Assembly (NCBI GenBank): GCA_030762935.1
Contig: CM060890.1
Span: 153,174,129-153,238,128, forward strand
DNA length: 64,000 bases
Reading direction: 5' to 3'
Origin: Hymenopus coronatus
Taxonomy: Eukaryota; Arthropoda; Insecta; Mantodea; Hymenopodidae
Under the pieces are notes generated by a model. It searched no databases. It had not been told where the DNA came from and saw only the letters and a list, made by a program, of their open reading frames with translations. A program made the position numbers and the translations under genes. Below are positions 61,124 to 64,000 of this stretch, in pieces; within the stretch, counting starts at the first letter, position 1, and the number at the start of each line of letters is the position of its first letter.

Positions 61124-64000
61124 TTGTAAATTATTCTCTGATGTGAATGTGTTCTCTGTTGAGAATGTGTTTTCTGTTATTATTGTGTTCTCTATTATTA
61201 TTGTGTTCTCTGTTCAGAATGTGTTCTCTGTTGAGAATGTGTTCTCTGTTATTATTGTGTTCTCTGTTATTATTGTGTTCTCTGTTGAGAATGTGTTCTC
61301 TATTGAGAATGTGTTCTCTGTTGTGAATGTTTTCTCTGTTGTGAATCTGTTCTCTCTTGTGAATGTGTTCTTTGTTATTATTGTGTTCTCTGTTGTGAAT
61401 GTGTTCTCAGTTATTAGTGTGTTCTCTGTTGTGAATGTGTTCGCTGTTGATATTGTGTTCTCTGTTGTATATGTGTTCTATGTTGATATTGTGTTCTCTG
61501 TTTTAAATGAGTTCTTTGTTATTATTCGGTTGTCTGTTGTGAATGTGTTTTCTGTTTATATTCTGTTCTCTGTTGTGAATGAATTTTATGTTGATTATGT
61601 GTTCTCTGTTGGGAATGTGTTCTCTGTTATTATTGTGTTCTCTGTTGTGAATGTGTTCTCTGTTATTATTGTGTTCTCGGTTGTGAATGTGTACTCTGTT
61701 ATTATTGTGTTCTCTGTTGTGAATGTGTTCTATGTTGATATAGTATTCTCTGTTGTGAATGTGTTCTCTTTTGGCATTGGGTGCTCTATGAAGAATGTGT
61801 TCTCTGTTGTGAATGTTTTCTCTGTTATTATTGTGTTCTCTGTTGTGAATGTGTTCTCTGTTGATATTGTGTTCTCTGTTGTGAATGTGTTCTCTGTTGG
61901 CATTGGGTGCTCTATTAAGAATGTGTTCTCTGTTGTGAATGTTTTCTCTGTTGATATTGTGTTCTCTGTTGTGAATGACTTTTATGTTGATATTGTGTTC
62001 TCTGTTGTGAATGTGTTCTCTGTTATTATTGTGTTGTCTGTTCGGAATGTGTTGTCTGTTGGTATTGGGTTCTCTATTGAGAATGTGTTCTCTGTTGTGA
62101 ATGTGTTCTCTGTTATTATTGTGTTCTCTGTTGTGAATGTGTTCTCTGCTGATATTGTGTTCTCTGTTGAGATTGTGTTCTCTGTTGTGAATGTGTTCTG
62201 TGTTGACATTGTGTTCTCTGTTGAGAATGTGTTCTATGTTGTGAATGTGTTCTCTGTTATAATTGTGTTCTCTGTTGTGAATGTGTTCTCTGTTGAGAAT
62301 GTGTTCGCTGTTATTATTGTGTTCTCTGTCGTGAATGTGTTCTCTGTTATTATTGTGTTCTCTGTTGTGAATGTGATCTCTGTTATTATTGTGTACTCTT
62401 TTGAGAATGTGTTCTCTGCTGATATTGTGTTCTCTATTGAGGATGTGTTCTCTGTTGTGAATGTGTTCTATTCTGATATTGTGTTCTCTTTTGTGAATGT
62501 GTTCTCTGTTGTGAATGTGTACTCTGTTGTGAATGTGTTCTCTGATATTATTGTGTTCTCTATTTTGAATGTGTTCTGTGTTGATATGGTCTTCTCTGTT
62601 GAGAATGTGTTCTCTGTTGATATTGTGTTCTCTATTGAGAATGTGTTCTCTGTTGATATTGTGTTCTCTATTCAGAATGTGTTCTCTGTTGTGAATGTGT
62701 TATGTGTTGATATTGTGTTCTCTGTTGTGAATGTGTTCTCTGGTATTATTGTGTTCTCTTGTGTGAATGTGTTCTCTGTTTATATTGTGTTCTCTGTTGT
62801 GAATGTGTTCTATGTTGATATTGTGTTCTCTGTTGTGAATGTGTTATCTGTTGAGAATGTTTTCTATGTTGAATTTCTGTTCTCTGTATTGAATGGGTTC
62901 TATGTTGATATTGTGTTCTATGTTGTGAATGTGTTCTCTGTTGAGAATGTGTTCTCTGTTGATATTGTGTTTTCTGTTGTGAATGTGTGCTCTGTTGTGA
63001 ATATCTTCCATGTTGAGAATGTGTTCTCTGTTGTGAATGTGTTCAATGTTGTGAAACTCTTCTTTGTTGTGAATGTGTTCTCTGTTGAGAATGTGTTTTC
63101 TGTTATTATTGTGTTCTCTATTGAGAATGTGTTCTCTGTTGTGAATGTGTTCTCTGTTGTGAATCTGTTCTCTGTTGTGAATGTGTTCTTTGTTATTATA
63201 GTGTTCTGTGTTGTGAATGTGTTCTCAGTTATTAGTGTGTTCTCTGTTGTGAATATGTTCGCTGTTGATATTGTGTTCTCTGTTGTATATGTGTCCTATG
63301 TTGATATTGTGTTCTCTGTTTTGAATGTGTTCTTTGTTATTATTGGGTTGTCTGTTGTGAATGTGTTTTCTGTTTATATTGTGTTCTCTGTTGTGAATGA
63401 ATTTTATGTTGATATTGTGTTCTCTGTTGTGAATGAGTTCTCTGTTATTATTGTGTTCTCTGTTGTGAATGTGTTCTCTGTTATTATTGTGTTGACTGAT
63501 GTGAATATGTTCTCTGTTGGTATTGGGTGCTCCATTGAGATTGTGTTCTCTGTTGTAAATGTTTTCTCTGTTATTATTGTGTTCTCTGTTGTGAATGTGT
63601 TCTCTGTTGATATTGTGTTCTCTGTTGAGATTGTGTTCTCTGTTGTGAATGTGTTCTCTGATATTATTGTGTTCTCTATTTTGAATGTGTTCTGTGTTGA
63701 TATTGTCTTCTCTGTTGAGAATGTGTTCTATGTTGTGAATGTGTTCTCTGTTATTATTGTGTTCTCTGTTGTGAATGTGTTCTCGGTTGAGAATGTGTTC
63801 TCTGTTATTATTGTGTTCTCTGTTGTGAATCTGTTCTATGTTGATATTGTGTTCTCTTTTGTGAAATTGTTCTCTGTTGTGAATGTGTTCTCTGTTGTGA
63901 ATGTGTTCTCTGTTATTATTGTGGTCTCTGTTGTGAATGTGTTCTTTGTTGATATTGTGTTCTCTGTTGTGAATGTGTTCTCTGTTGAGAATGTGTTCGC
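61124..64000 (+). repeat. 4265-bp tandem duplication in the second 13.2-kb unit, second copy (cut by the window end)
   Basis: This is the counterpart of 47916-50792 at +13208. It begins at the second TTGTAAATTATTCTCTG mark and reaches the last base of the window without leaving the array. Confidence 0.8.

Larger units (their letters stand above)
1..64000 (+). repeat. 18-bp satellite array filling the whole window
   Basis: Every stretch examined is made of 18-bp units in one orientation. The commonest forms are GTGTTCTCTGTTGTGAAT, GTGTTCTCTGTTATTATT, GTGTTCTCTGTTGATATT and GTGTTCTCTGTTGAGAAT. The first half (GTGTTCTCTGTT) is the most conserved and the last six bases vary most. Units ending AAT tend to alternate with units ending ATT, giving a 36-bp dimer. 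The first form has 9 T, 5 G, 2 C and 2 A, so the + strand is strongly T/G-rich. About 3,550 units would fit in 64 kb. No unique DNA, gene, RNA gene or inserted element interrupts the array. The family name and the host are unknown to me. The array reaches both window ends, so its true length is greater than seen here. Confidence 0.97.
50921..64000 (+). repeat. 13208-bp higher-order repeat, copy 2 (runs off the window)
   Basis: This is the second copy of the 13.2-kb unit, 13080 bp of it inside the window. All marks reappear at +13208: TCTGTTCTGTGTG at 50971, CCGGTGCTGA at 54926, the T-rich tract near 56289, and the GCATTGGGTG pairs at 57509/57635 and 61774/61900. About 128 bp are missing at the right end because the window stops. 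Confidence 0.92.

Noticed and set aside
1..64000. CRISPR array
   Set aside because: The 18-bp units follow each other directly and the variable part is a handful of related hexamers, not unique spacers. No cas gene or leader is present.
1..64000. A hidden gene system, RNA gene or unique insertion
   Set aside because: I scanned the whole window for breaks in the 18-bp pattern and found only single-unit variants and 1-3 bp indels. No stretch longer than about two units departs from the satellite.

Overview
The window is one uninterrupted tandem-repeat array from end to end. I find no unique sequence, no protein-coding gene I can support, no RNA gene and no recognisable transposon. The basic unit is 18 bp. 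On the + strand it reads roughly GTGTTCTCTGTTGTGAAT, and it usually alternates with a second form, GTGTTCTCTGTTATTATT or GTGTTCTCTGTTGATATT, which makes a 36-bp dimer. All units face the same way. The + strand is very rich in T and G and poor in A and C. This points to a eukaryotic satellite or megaminisatellite array from a long-read assembly. The species cannot be told from the sequence; a vertebrate or other large animal genome is only a guess.

Over the 18/36-bp level lies a nested set of higher-order repeats (HORs). The left domain (1-29621) is built from about 8.2-kb HORs. Using a one-base-short unit as register mark (983, 9226, 17398, 27637), the copies measure 8243, 8172 and 10239 bp, followed by a truncated copy. 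The middle domain (29622-37712) holds two 4354-bp repeats, the second cut short. The right domain (37713-64000) holds two copies of a 13208-bp HOR, the second running off the window. I found no difference between these two copies. The 13.2-kb unit itself contains a 4265-bp tandem duplication.

Inside the HORs are smaller duplications of 72, 126, 522, 558, 845/953 and 1422 bp, and a locally homogenised sub-array of TTGTCTG-type units that is present in three copies but collapsed to one unit at 27136. Most length differences between related copies are whole multiples of 18 bp, with a few 1-3 bp scars. This fits unequal exchange or replication slippage in register.

The very long open reading frames on both strands follow from the unit length: 18 is a multiple of three and the unit lacks stop codons in several frames. 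Variation among units is mostly non-synonymous in every frame I looked at, so I do not annotate them as genes. The window's interest lies in array evolution and in what a long, strand-asymmetric array of TGTTCT-containing units might bind or do, not in a gene system.
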